12,172 nt of DNA, taken from assembly GCA_903928285.1 (NCBI GenBank), contig CAIYQH010000229.1, positions 1 through 12,172 on the forward strand, read 5' to 3'. Both the position numbers and the translations under genes were made by a program. The notes under the pieces were generated by a model. It was not told the DNA's origin. It saw only the letters and a program-made list of their open reading frames with translations, and did not search any database. Position 1 is the stretch's first letter; each line of letters begins with the position of its first letter. Below are positions 1 through 7,779 of this stretch, one piece after another. Origin of the DNA: an uncultured Bacteroidales bacterium. Lineage in GTDB: Bacteria > Bacteroidota > Bacteroidia > Bacteroidales > FEN-979.

Positions 1-1
1 C

Positions 2-1966
2 GGCATTCTCGGGGAGCCTATGCTTCCCTATCACCAGGTAGCCCTGATGCTGCCTCCGGGGGAAAAAGCGGTTGATATCCAAATCACCGGCGAAGGGCTT
101 ACCCCCATCCCGGGATCCTATGAACTTTTCCCGCAACAGGCCATGCGACCCATTTCAAAAGGTCCCAACGGCCAGTTCATCAAAAAGGATGAGATTTACC
201 GTTCTTCAGTCAACTACCCGGCCACACCAACCGGTCACCTGATCAATTCTTACCTGAACGGGTATGCCTTTGCCCTCTCGACCTTTACGCCGGTTATTTA
301 TAACCCTGCCGGGATGTCGGTCTCCTACTATAAAAAAATCACGGTCCATATCACCACCCAGCCCGATGCAGCTGCCACCACCGCCCTGAAAAACCTCACC
401 TCCTCTGCAAATGCCCTCAAACGGGTCAGGCTCTTCGCCCAAAACCCGGAAATGATGAACAGTTACCCTGTAAAAAACGGACTTAAAACCCACTACAACA
501 TCCTGATCATTACCCCGGCACAGTTCCAGGGCGGATTCCAGGACCTGGTAAATTATTACAGCAGCAAGGGTATTACGTCGCAGATCACTACCACCGAAAC
601 GATCGGCTCGACCATGAGCGGACAGGATCTGCAGGAGAAGATGCGCAACTACATCATCGGCGAATACCAGACCAACGCCATAGAACAGGTGATCCTGGGC
701 GGAGATGTCGAATTTGTTCCCTACCGGGGATTTTATTGCCAGGCTTTGTCGGGCGGCTCCATCTATGAAGATTACAATATCCCCGCCGATCTATATTATT
801 CAGCGCTCGACGGCAACTGGAACACCAATGGGAACAATAAATGGGGCGAACCCGGCGAAGATGACCTGCTGCCTGAACTCTCGGTAGGCCGTATGTCGTT
901 CGGCACGCCGGAGGAACAGGCCAACATGGTGCATAAATCGGTATCCTACCAGGGAAATCCCGTGCAGGAATCCATGAAAACGCCGATGCTGGTTTCGGAA
1001 TTTCTGTATAATGCTCCCATGACCTGGGGATCCGATTACCTGGAATTGCTGGTCAATGATCACAGCGACAACGGATATTTCACCCATGGCATCCCCTCCG
1101 CCCAGAACAATTTCACCCGGCTTTACGACACCCTCATTTCACCTCCCGAAAATGTTTACAGCTGGAGCATCGGACAGCTGCTTGCGCAGATCAATGCAGG
1201 AAAGTCGTTCATTCATCATTGCGGCCATTCCAACTGGGACTATATGATGCGTCTTTCAAACAGTCAGATCACCAACGAGAACTTCGCCCAGGTCGACGGG
1301 GTGACCCACAACTACCAGCTGATGTACACCCATGGCTGCATCTGCGGTGCCTTCGACGAATCCGACTGTATTGCCGAACTCTGCACCACCATCTCAAACT
1401 TCCTCGTTGCCGGCGTCTTCAATTCAAGGTATGGCTGGTTTGATCAGGGAACCACAGAAGGCCCCTCAGCCCACCTGCACCGCGAATTTATCAGCGCCCT
1501 CTACCACCCGAATCCCGATTCTGCAATTGCAGAGCTCGGATCGGCCCACACCATGTCGAAAATCAAAACGGCTCCCTGGGTTGGACTTCCCGGTGAATTC
1601 GAACCGGGCGCACAGCGCTGGGTTCATTACGACTGCAACGTGCTGGGCGATCCTGCCCTGAAGGTCTGGATCGACAACCCCGTTACCGGGACCCGTGAAC
1701 TGGCCGGCGCCCTCTCCTGTTCCCTCTCTCCCAACCCTGCAACCGACGGGGTAAACCTGACCTATTCGTTAAAAAATCCGTCCGTGGTCAATATTACCCT
1801 GTTAAACGCGCTCGGACAGCCTGTTTCGGCTACCACCCGCGATGAAAAAACGACGGGAAACCACACATTCTCCTTCAATGTATCAGGATTCGCCGCCGGG
1901 ATCTACTATTGCAGGCTAAGCACCAAAGACAACACCATAACCACCAAACTGATGGTGGTCAGGTAA
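2..1966 (+). CDS. Gingipain-like C25 cysteine peptidase with T9SS sorting domain, 5'-partial
   Basis: Secreted or surface-anchored cysteine endopeptidase of family C25, the fold of Porphyromonas gingipains. The frame is open to the left edge, so the true start lies outside. The ATG at 20 is probably internal, because the residues before it (GILGEP) already belong to the conserved propeptide motif G-x-P-x-LP. Counting the codon at nt 2 as 1, there is a propeptide-like region (about 1-150), then a Rossmann-like caspase/gingipain domain (about 160-560). The catalytic pair is predicted as His409 (nt 1226, in HHCGHS) and Cys446 (nt 1337, in THGCICGAF). These align with the His-Gly and Ala-Cys-Val-Asn-Gly segments of gingipains. 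The upstream YYSALDG and VGR motifs are also typical of the family. The last ~80 residues (from about nt 1720) form a type-A T9SS sorting domain (SPNPATDG, late G-x-Y, terminal KLMVVR). Substrate specificity cannot be read from the sequence. A second cysteine two residues after the nucleophile makes the active site Cys-rich. Family assignment is firm; protease activity is inferred. Confidence 0.93.
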   Translation, partial: GILGEPMLPYHQVALMLPPGEKAVDIQITGEGLTPIPGSYELFPQQAMRPISKGPNGQFIKKDEIYRSSVNYPATPTGHLINSYLNGYAFALSTFTPVIYNPAGMSVSYYKKITVHITTQPDAAATTALKNLTSSANALKRVRLFAQNPEMMNSYPVKNGLKTHYNILIITPAQFQGGFQDLVNYYSSKGITSQITTTETIGSTMSGQDLQEKMRNYIIGEYQTNAIEQVILGGDVEFVPYRGFYCQALSGGSIYEDYNIPADLYYSALDGNWNTNGNNKWGEPGEDDLLPELSVGRMSFGTPEEQANMVHKSVSYQGNPVQESMKTPMLVSEFLYNAPMTWGSDYLELLVNDHSDNGYFTHGIPSAQNNFTRLYDTLISPPENVYSWSIGQLLAQINAGKSFIHHCGHSNWDYMMRLSNSQITNENFAQVDGVTHNYQLMYTHGCICGAFDESDCIAELCTTISNFLVAGVFNSRYGWFDQGTTEGPSAHLHREFISALYHPNPDSAIAELGSAHTMSKIKTAPWVGLPGEFEPGAQRWVHYDCNVLGDPALKVWIDNPVTGTRELAGALSCSLSPNPATDGVNLTYSLKNPSVVNITLLNALGQPVSATTRDEKTTGNHTFSFNVSGFAAGIYYCRLSTKDNTITTKLMVVR

Positions 1967-1995
1967 GCAATTACTTTTCCGTAAACAAAATATGG

Positions 1996-2040
1996 AAAAA
2001 AGGAGACTGTCTCACGATTTCAAGACAGTCTCCTTTTTTT
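1996..2040. terminator. Bidirectional intrinsic terminator
   Basis: A 16-bp perfect inverted repeat pairs 1996-2011 with 2024-2039. The G/C-rich core is GGAGACTGTC/GACAGTCTCC, one more T-A pair closes the loop (2012/2023), and about 10 nt remain as loop. The stem is flanked by an A-run on the left and a T-run of 7 on the right, so RNA from either strand ends in a hairpin plus U-tract. It sits 29 nt after the C25 peptidase stop and about 100 nt beyond the stop of the convergent CNNM-type gene, so it can serve both. Confidence 0.88.
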
Positions 2041-2142
2041 GTACCTCAGAACCATACGGCGCCTGGTTTATCTGATTTTTCTACTGTACCCTACTTTGCC
2101 TATTGTGGTGAAATACCCAGGTGAACCCCGGCACCCGGTTCA

Positions 2143-3426
2143 TCAGCTTATTTTCTTAATGATCAGCTTATCAATCCTGTTCCCATCGAGGTCGACAATC
2201 TCAAACTCATACTCCTTCCAGTTAAACTTTTCTCCCGGCTTGGGGATATGCTTGAGGATGCTCATCGCCAGTCCGGCAATCGTATCAAATTTAACCTTGT
2301 TTTTATCAAACCCCTGGATATTGAACTCATAGGCAAACTCATAGAACGACATCTGGCCGTCGGCCAGCCAGCTTCCGTCATCCCGCATGTTGATCTGTGG
2401 TTCGTCGGGATTGGGTTCGTTAAAATCGCCCACCAGCGCCTCCAGGATATCATTCAGGGTGACCAGCCCCACCGTCGAGCCATATTCATCGACCACCAGG
2501 CCATAATGGATTTTGTTCATCTTGAAGATTTCAAGCGTCTCATAGGCAGTGAGCGTTTCTAAGACAAACTGGGCCGGTTTCACCTGGTCCTTTATGTCGA
2601 AATTTTCGTCGCAGATATTGCCCAGGAAAAGGTCCTTGATAAAAATAACCCCGAGTACATTATCCAGGTCATCTTCGCATAAGGGATAGACCGAATGAAG
2701 CTCCTCCCTCATTTTTTTCCGCATCATATCCGTTGTTTCATGCACATCCAGCCAAACCAGGTCGGAATGGTGGGTCATCAGCGAGGAGACCTTCCTGTCG
2801 CCCAGGTGAAACACCCGCTCGACGATGTCCTGCTCAATTTCCTGTACCTCCCCATCCTCGGCTCCCTCCTGTACCATCGCCTTGATCTCCTCCTCGGTCA
2901 CCTTCGATTCGGCAGAGGGTTTGATGTGCATCAGGCCAAGAATCAGATCGCCGGCCTTTGACAGGAAGAAGGTAAAGGGATAGGTGACATAGGTCAGCGC
3001 CAGCAGGGGGCGGATCATCGCTTTGGCAATCCCTTCGGAATTGATCAGCCCGATCCGTTTTGGCACAAGTTCGCCGATCAGCATGGAGACAAAAGTCACC
3101 AGGATGACCACCAGGGTCAGGGCCAGCGAATGGCTTAAACCGGGGTTGACGCCCAGGCCCTGCAACAGGCCGGCCATGCCGTGCGCGATCTCGTCGCTCG
3201 AATAGACCCCCGTTAAAATCCCGATCAGGGTAATCCCGATCTGCATGGTCGACAAAATCCGCGAAGGCGAATTGGCATTCTCGAGGGCCAGCTGGGCTAA
3301 TTTGTCGCCCCGCCGCGCATCGAGCTCAAGCCTGGTTTTCCGCGCCGAAACCAGCGAAATTTCAGACATGACAAAGGCCCCGTTGATCAAAAAAAGGACT
3401 AATAAAATGATAATTGCGGATATCAT
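2143..3426 (-). CDS. CNNM/CorC-family transporter (DUF21, CBS pair, CorC_HlyC domain)
   Basis: Inner-membrane protein of the hemolysin C/CorC/CNNM family (older name UPF0053). Characterised members act in Mg2+ (and Co2+) export or homeostasis; the ion for this one is not shown. The 427-residue protein has the full domain order: DUF21 membrane domain (about 1-175, four hydrophobic segments, with STMQIGITLIGILTG and GELVPKR at 118-124), a CBS pair (about 215-337, with VVDEYGSTVGLVTLNDILEALVG cut here into VVDEYG at 311-316 and TLNDILEALVG at 323-333), and a C-terminal CorC_HlyC transporter-associated domain (about 345-426). The length is normal for the family. The start at 3426 is supported by the immediate onset of the first membrane helix and a promoter-like element just upstream. 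It is a single gene, divergent from the Asp-box protein and convergent with the peptidase, so it does not share an operon with either. The HlyC name is historical and haemolytic activity should not be assumed. Confidence 0.95.
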   Translation of the reverse strand: MISAIIILLVLFLINGAFVMSEISLVSARKTRLELDARRGDKLAQLALENANSPSRILSTMQIGITLIGILTGVYSSDEIAHGMAGLLQGLGVNPGLSHSLALTLVVILVTFVSMLIGELVPKRIGLINSEGIAKAMIRPLLALTYVTYPFTFFLSKAGDLILGLMHIKPSAESKVTEEEIKAMVQEGAEDGEVQEIEQDIVERVFHLGDRKVSSLMTHHSDLVWLDVHETTDMMRKKMREELHSVYPLCEDDLDNVLGVIFIKDLFLGNICDENFDIKDQVKPAQFVLETLTAYETLEIFKMNKIHYGLVVDEYGSTVGLVTLNDILEALVGDFNEPNPDEPQINMRDDGSWLADGQMSFYEFAYEFNIQGFDKNKVKFDTIAGLAMSILKHIPKPGEKFNWKEYEFEIVDLDGNRIDKLIIKKIS

Positions 3427-3451
3427 GGAAAAAGAAAATTTATGTTACAGG

Positions 3452-3459
3452 CAAATATA
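3452..3459 (-). promoter_or_regulatory. Bacteroidota -7 promoter element for the CNNM-type gene
   Basis: Read on the minus strand this is TATATTTG, an exact match to TAnnTTTG, the -7 element used by the Bacteroidota primary sigma factor. Its 3' end is 25 nt upstream of the ATG at 3426, implying a 5' leader of roughly 20 nt. A TTTG lies further upstream (3476-3473 on the minus strand), but the 13-bp spacing is shorter than usual, so the -33 element is uncertain. Confidence 0.45.
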
Positions 3460-3490
3460 CGAATAAACTCACCAAACCCGTTCTCCCCCA

Positions 3491-3530
3491 TTACCTGTTG
3501 CCTGTTACCTGCTGCCTGTTGCCTACTACC
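3491..3530 (+). repeat. Degenerate 7-bp tandem repeat, 5.7 copies
   Basis: Consecutive heptamers read TTACCTG, TTGCCTG, TTACCTG, CTGCCTG, TTGCCTA, CTACC, i.e. consensus [TC]T[AG]CCT[GA]. The array lies between the two divergent promoter-like elements and ends 20 nt before the TAACTTTG element of the Asp-box gene. The unit is too short and too degenerate for a CRISPR. It resembles the low-complexity CCTGTTGCC-type strings seen between genes in other Bacteroidota (recollection, not checked). Confidence 0.75.
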
Positions 3531-3550
3531 AACCGTATTTCCTTTTATCG

Positions 3551-3558
3551 TAACTTTG
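3551..3558 (+). promoter_or_regulatory. Bacteroidota -7 promoter element for the Asp-box gene
   Basis: TAACTTTG matches TAnnTTTG exactly. Transcription from it should begin around 3563-3566. The leader would then be only about 12-15 nt to the ATG at 3578, and essentially absent for the upstream in-frame ATG at 3566. No convincing -33 TTTG is seen at normal spacing, which is the weak point of the call. Confidence 0.5.
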
Positions 3559-3577
3559 TCTCTAAATGCCCACCCCC

Positions 3578-6500
3578 ATGAAAAATTATATAATCATCCC
3601 CATTTTATTCCTTCTCCTGATTACCTCACAGGCTTTTCCACAGCCCATTAGGATGTTGCCTGAGATTACCGCTACCGGGAAGGGAAAGGTTAACACCAAA
3701 ATAGATAACATCGGCTATTGGTCGCGGATGGTTCAACTCGGGTATGTAAACCCTGCTCCCGTCGTTACCATACCGGATGCCCGGTTCACAGGATCAGTCA
3801 TCAGACCCTGGAGAAATCCGGCGAAGCCGTTACCAGGGAAGGCATCCCCGGCGGCAGACAGCCACGATTGGCATAGCTATTCCCCATTCACCCCGCAGAA
3901 TTCGCCCGATATCCCTGTTACGGGCGAAGCAGGGGTTACGCAAACTGAAAATTCGGTATTTATCGACCCTTCGGATGAGGCGGTCGTATTGAACTCGAAT
4001 AATTCGACCAGTTGGAAACTGGGAGCCGCACAGGATGTATACGGCGGCGATGCCCTTTACTCCTACGACGAGGGGCAGGACTGGTCGGGATCAACGATGG
4101 GAACCAATGGTCCCAACAACGGCGACCCCTCCACGGCCATCGGGCGCAACGGCTGGTATTATGTCGGCCGGATCACAGGGAATAACGGGCAGGCCGTGTC
4201 GTACAGCCAGGACAAGGGGAAGAGCTGGACAAAGGTTAATATTGCCAACGGACCAAGCTGGGGCAACGGCCTGCTGGATAAAAACCATCTCTGGATCGAC
4301 AACACCCTGTCCAGCCCCTTCAACGGGAACCTTTACGATGCCTGGACCAATTTCATCCCCGGTTCTCCCGACACCAACCAGATTCAATTTTCCAGGTCGG
4401 CCGACCATGGAATCAGCTGGTCCTCTCCCGTCAATATCAGTTCAGCGGTTTCAGCCCTGCAGCTGAACCACGGGGTCAATATCAATTCGGGCCCCAACGG
4501 TGAGGTTTATGCAGCCTGGAGTATTTATGATTCCTGGCCTGCCGATGAAAATGCCATTGGCTTTGCCCGGTCGATGAACGGAGGCAGCGTTTTCTTTCCT
4601 GCTACAAGGATTATCAGTAATATCAAGGGAATCAGGGCGACCATGACCGGGAAGGCCATGCGGGTCAACTCCTTTCCATCGATGACTGTCGACAACAGCA
4701 CGGGTCCTAACCGCGGAACAATTTATATTGTCTGGTCAAATGTGGGCATCCCCGGCGTCAACACAGGTACCGACATTGACGTTTACCTGATCCGGTCATC
4801 CGACGGGGGGGCCAGCTGGTCTTCTCCTGTTCGCGTGAACCAGGATCCTGCGGGACTTGGGAAACAGCACTTTTCCCCGTGGATCACCTGCGACCAGGTT
4901 ACCGGCGGATTATGCGTGATCTATTACGACGACCGCAACCTGGCTTCAACCGATGCCGCCGTATTTGTCTCCTGGTCCTACGACGGCGGACTATTGTGGA
5001 CCGACCTGCAGGTAAGCGATTTTTCCTTCACGCCCGAACCCATTGCCGGACTGGCCTACAGCTATTTCGGCGATTATATCGGCATCCAGTCGCTCAACAT
5101 GAAGGTTTACCCCGTATGGACCGACAATCACAACAACGGGCTCCCCATGAGCTATACCTCGCCCTTTAACCTGGGTCCCAATCCGAACCAGCCGTGGGTG
5201 ACCTATTATTCCAATACCCTTTCGCCGGTTTCGGGAGGAGCCCCCGTGACCCTGAACAATGGCGATTCGCTCTACCTCTCGCTGGGGCTGAAGAATGTGG
5301 GGGATCAGAAGGCGTTCAGCGTCAACGCGACTCTGTCGACCGTATCACCGTGGGTCACCATTACCGACAGCGTGGCTGCCTATGGCACCATCGACTCTGC
5401 AGCGATAAAGGTTATCCCCGGCGGGTTTACCGTAAAAGTTTCAGATACCATCCCCGACAACCAGCTAATCAGGTTCAATCTGCGGGTTACCAGCACCGAT
5501 TCGGTATGGTACAGCGAGTTTGCCATCGAATCGCACGCCCCGGCCATGAAGATACTGGGGCTAACCATCGTCGACACCCTCAACGGGAACCGCAACGGGC
5601 GGCTTGATCCCGGCGAAACCGTGCAGATCGTGGTTCCGAACACCAACACCGGCGATTTTACCTGCAAGGGGGTTTACGCAAAGCTCACCACCACCTCCCC
5701 CTTTCTGACCTTTGATGCCGACAGCCTTTATCTCGACAGCATTGCACCCGGCCAGGTCAGGAATGCAGTATTCAATGCCACGGTTAACCAGGATACCCCT
5801 GCCGGCAGCGGCACCGACCTGTTTTACGACCTTCATTCGGGCTTATACCATCTGAACCGTTCCTTCCGCGAGATGATCGGCATCATGATCGAGGACTGGG
5901 AATCGGATACCTTTACCAAATACCCGTGGAAACTGTCGGGCACCCTGCCCTGGACGATTACCACCGATATCCCCTGGGAGGGCATTTACACGGCACGTTC
6001 GGGAGCCATCCCCGATTATACCACCTCGCGGCTTATCCTTACCTATACCTCGGCGGTAAACGACAGCATCTCCTTTCACCTGCGTACCTCTACCGAGGAT
6101 GGTTGTGATTTCCTGCTGTTTTACCTCGACGGGGTGATACAGGGCCAATGGTCGGGTGAAACGCCCTGGAGCAGGGTCGCCTTCCCTGTGGCCGCCGGTG
6201 AACACGAGTTTAAATGGTACTACCAGAAAGACCTCTCCTTTTCCCAGGGGGAAGATCGTGTGATGGTTGATTTCATTGTCTTTCCTCCGCCAATATTACC
6301 ATTAGTGACGGCTACTGCCTGCGACACCATCTGTGCAGGCATGAAGGCGGCGCTGCAGGCTACCGTTCAGCAGTCCGACTCCCTTAAATGGACCACCACC
6401 GGCGATGGACTGTTTGCGAACGACACCCTCGCCGTTACAACCTATACGCCAGGGATCGCCGACCAGCTTGCAGGCCATGTCACCTGCCGGATTACCGGAT

Positions 6501-7072
6501 ACGGCGCTTATGGCAATACCAGTAGGAACACGGTTGTCAAAATCAATGCACTGCCCGTAACCGTGATATCGGTATCTCCCCACGACACTGTTTGCGGAGG
6601 GCAATCGATCGTTTTGTCAACCGACACCACCGGTATCAAAACCTGGTTGTGGACTCCGGGTAACCTGGCGACCCGTGAATCAACCTATGATTCTGCCATG
6701 GCCGGTGGTTTGGGGACCCACCTGGTCAGGTTAACGGTAACCAGCAGGTTTCAATGCGCCAGCCATGATTCGGCCTATGTTACCTTTAAAGACTGTACCG
6801 GAATCCCTGAAGAGGAGATATTCTCCACGCGCATATACCCGAATCCCGGGAACGGACAATTCGAACTCGGATTGAACGGCTCCGGACAGGGACCCTTACA
6901 CCTGGCTGTTAAAAATGGTCTCGGAGAAGTGGTGTATGAAGAGGAGGATTGGTTGATTTTTGGTAGTGAACTGAAAAAAATTAATTTGAATTTTCTCCCG
7001 GATGGCGTATATTTGCTGACCCTAACAACTGTACACGGAACCTCGCTTCATAAACTGATCATCCGGAAATAA
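3578..7072 (+). CDS. Secreted Asp-box (sialidase/BNR-like) propeller protein with T9SS sorting domain
   Basis: Large extracellular protein (1164 residues from this start). Residues 1 to about 21 are a Sec signal peptide (MKNYIIIPILFLLLITSQAF). The upstream ATG at 3566 would add MPTP and lies on the predicted transcription start, so 3578 is preferred. Residues about 125-540 contain six regularly spaced Asp-box motifs S-x-D-x-G-x-x-W: SYDEGQDW (162), SQDKGKSW (210), SADHGISW (274), degenerate SMNGGSVF (332), SSDGGASW (407) and SYDGGLLW (467). This is the number expected for a six-bladed sialidase-type propeller. Then come CARDB/Ig-like modules (NGRLDPGET near 675), a jelly-roll or choice-of-anchor-like module starting EDWESD (about 771-905), two Ig/PKD-like modules (about 911-1072), and a T9SS type-A sorting domain (YPNPGNGQFEL to KLIIRK, about 1076-1164). 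I cannot identify the sialidase catalytic set (RIP motif, arginine triad, Tyr/Glu). It may therefore be a hydrolase, or a non-enzymatic binding or adhesion protein. It is the first gene of a likely unit with the next two genes. Confidence 0.93.
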   Translation: MKNYIIIPILFLLLITSQAFPQPIRMLPEITATGKGKVNTKIDNIGYWSRMVQLGYVNPAPVVTIPDARFTGSVIRPWRNPAKPLPGKASPAADSHDWHSYSPFTPQNSPDIPVTGEAGVTQTENSVFIDPSDEAVVLNSNNSTSWKLGAAQDVYGGDALYSYDEGQDWSGSTMGTNGPNNGDPSTAIGRNGWYYVGRITGNNGQAVSYSQDKGKSWTKVNIANGPSWGNGLLDKNHLWIDNTLSSPFNGNLYDAWTNFIPGSPDTNQIQFSRSADHGISWSSPVNISSAVSALQLNHGVNINSGPNGEVYAAWSIYDSWPADENAIGFARSMNGGSVFFPATRIISNIKGIRATMTGKAMRVNSFPSMTVDNSTGPNRGTIYIVWSNVGIPGVNTGTDIDVYLIRSSDGGASWSSPVRVNQDPAGLGKQHFSPWITCDQVTGGLCVIYYDDRNLASTDAAVFVSWSYDGGLLWTDLQVSDFSFTPEPIAGLAYSYFGDYIGIQSLNMKVYPVWTDNHNNGLPMSYTSPFNLGPNPNQPWVTYYSNTLSPVSGGAPVTLNNGDSLYLSLGLKNVGDQKAFSVNATLSTVSPWVTITDSVAAYGTIDSAAIKVIPGGFTVKVSDTIPDNQLIRFNLRVTSTDSVWYSEFAIESHAPAMKILGLTIVDTLNGNRNGRLDPGETVQIVVPNTNTGDFTCKGVYAKLTTTSPFLTFDADSLYLDSIAPGQVRNAVFNATVNQDTPAGSGTDLFYDLHSGLYHLNRSFREMIGIMIEDWESDTFTKYPWKLSGTLPWTITTDIPWEGIYTARSGAIPDYTTSRLILTYTSAVNDSISFHLRTSTEDGCDFLLFYLDGVIQGQWSGETPWSRVAFPVAAGEHEFKWYYQKDLSFSQGEDRVMVDFIVFPPPILPLVTATACDTICAGMKAALQATVQQSDSLKWTTTGDGLFANDTLAVTTYTPGIADQLAGHVTCRITGYGAYGNTSRNTVVKINALPVTVISVSPHDTVCGGQSIVLSTDTTGIKTWLWTPGNLATRESTYDSAMAGGLGTHLVRLTVTSRFQCASHDSAYVTFKDCTGIPEEEIFSTRIYPNPGNGQFELGLNGSGQGPLHLAVKNGLGEVVYEEEDWLIFGSELKKINLNFLPDGVYLLTLTTVHGTSLHKLIIRK

Positions 7073-7076
7073 ACAC

Positions 7077-7601
7077 TTGAAAAAGCTTGCCGTCATCGCA
7101 GTTCTGATTCTGTTCTTGGTAAACACCATTGGCTGCTTTATTGCCTTCAGGTTCAACCAATACAGGACCCAGCAGGAGATGGTTGCCAGGATCAGGTGCG
7201 GCACCTTCCAGGAGGATATTGTTATCCTGAAGATCCTGCATCCCGAATGTGAAAGCCAGTTCCATCGTATTAAAGATTCCGAATTTTCCTATTTTGGCAG
7301 GATGTACGACCTGGTAGCCGAGCGCAAAAAAGGCGACACCACCCTGTTTTATTGTCTCCGGGATACGCGGGAAGATGAACTCCTGGCCGATTATTCGCGA
7401 TTTCTCAGGCGCAACGGGAATTCCTCCCACAAAGACAACCCTATGCTGGCCCTTTTATACAACCTTTTCACACAGGCGCTCCTTCAACAACCCTCGCCAA
7501 GCATTCAGGGTCAGGGAATTACATTTCATTTTCCAACAGCCAAACAGATCATCATCCCAGTTTACCTGGTCCATTTCGCCCCACCGCCGAAAACAGCCTG
7601 A
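7077..7601 (+). CDS. Small membrane-anchored protein of unknown function, TTG start
   Basis: A 174-residue protein. Residues 4-26 form one hydrophobic N-terminal segment (LAVIAVLILFLVNTIGCFIAF) split here as LAVIAVLILF and LVNTIGCFIAF; it is either an uncleaved anchor or a signal peptide. The rest is predicted periplasmic. The start is TTG at 7077, 4 nt after the preceding stop. It is chosen because MKKLAVIAVL gives a classical positively charged anchor and no suitable ATG or GTG lies nearby. No Shine-Dalgarno is visible, so translational coupling to the Asp-box gene is plausible. Visible features are FLxNxxG in the helix, a central block with GRMYDLV, DTTLFYCLRD and EDELL (about 74-103), and a C-terminal HFAPPP near 167-171. 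From memory, similar short proteins with an N-terminal F-x-N-x-x-G helix and a C-terminal H-x-P-P recur in Bacteroidota next to TonB-dependent receptors. I know of no assigned function. The neighbouring receptor suggests an envelope or uptake role, which is inference only. Confidence 0.8.
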   Translation: MKKLAVIAVLILFLVNTIGCFIAFRFNQYRTQQEMVARIRCGTFQEDIVILKILHPECESQFHRIKDSEFSYFGRMYDLVAERKKGDTTLFYCLRDTREDELLADYSRFLRRNGNSSHKDNPMLALLYNLFTQALLQQPSPSIQGQGITFHFPTAKQIIIPVYLVHFAPPPKTA

Positions 7602-7779
7602 TTCATTCCTTTCTTCCTTTCACCTCCCGGGTTCTGCATCCGGTATTGTGTTATTTGTCTTTAACCCCCAGCACCTTAACAGATTGCAGGGATCGTTGGG
7701 ATATGTTCCGAAAATAAATGCAATGCAACCCATCAGGCAATTAAATTCACTTTTACTATTAATCCAAAAACATATACTT

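Noticed and set aside
2120..2143. Hairpin GGTGAACC/GGTTCATC next to the CNNM-type stop codon as a terminator
   Set aside because: It is a short stem with a wobble pair and no U-tract; the strong bidirectional element at 1996-2040 explains termination better.
2143..3426. Haemolysin toxin function suggested by family name
   Set aside because: The DUF21-CBS-CorC_HlyC architecture is that of an ion transporter; the haemolysin label is a historical annotation.
3491..3530. CRISPR-like array
   Set aside because: The 7-bp units are contiguous and degenerate, with no spacers.
5843..6205. Minus-strand reading frame inside the Asp-box gene
   Set aside because: Its composition (Gly/Arg/Pro-rich, no motif) is typical of the antisense of a G+C-rich coding region.
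7375..7779. In-frame open upstream extension of the TonB-dependent receptor
   Set aside because: It overlaps the 174-residue gene, reads as low-quality protein sequence, and a clean signal peptide begins at 7780.
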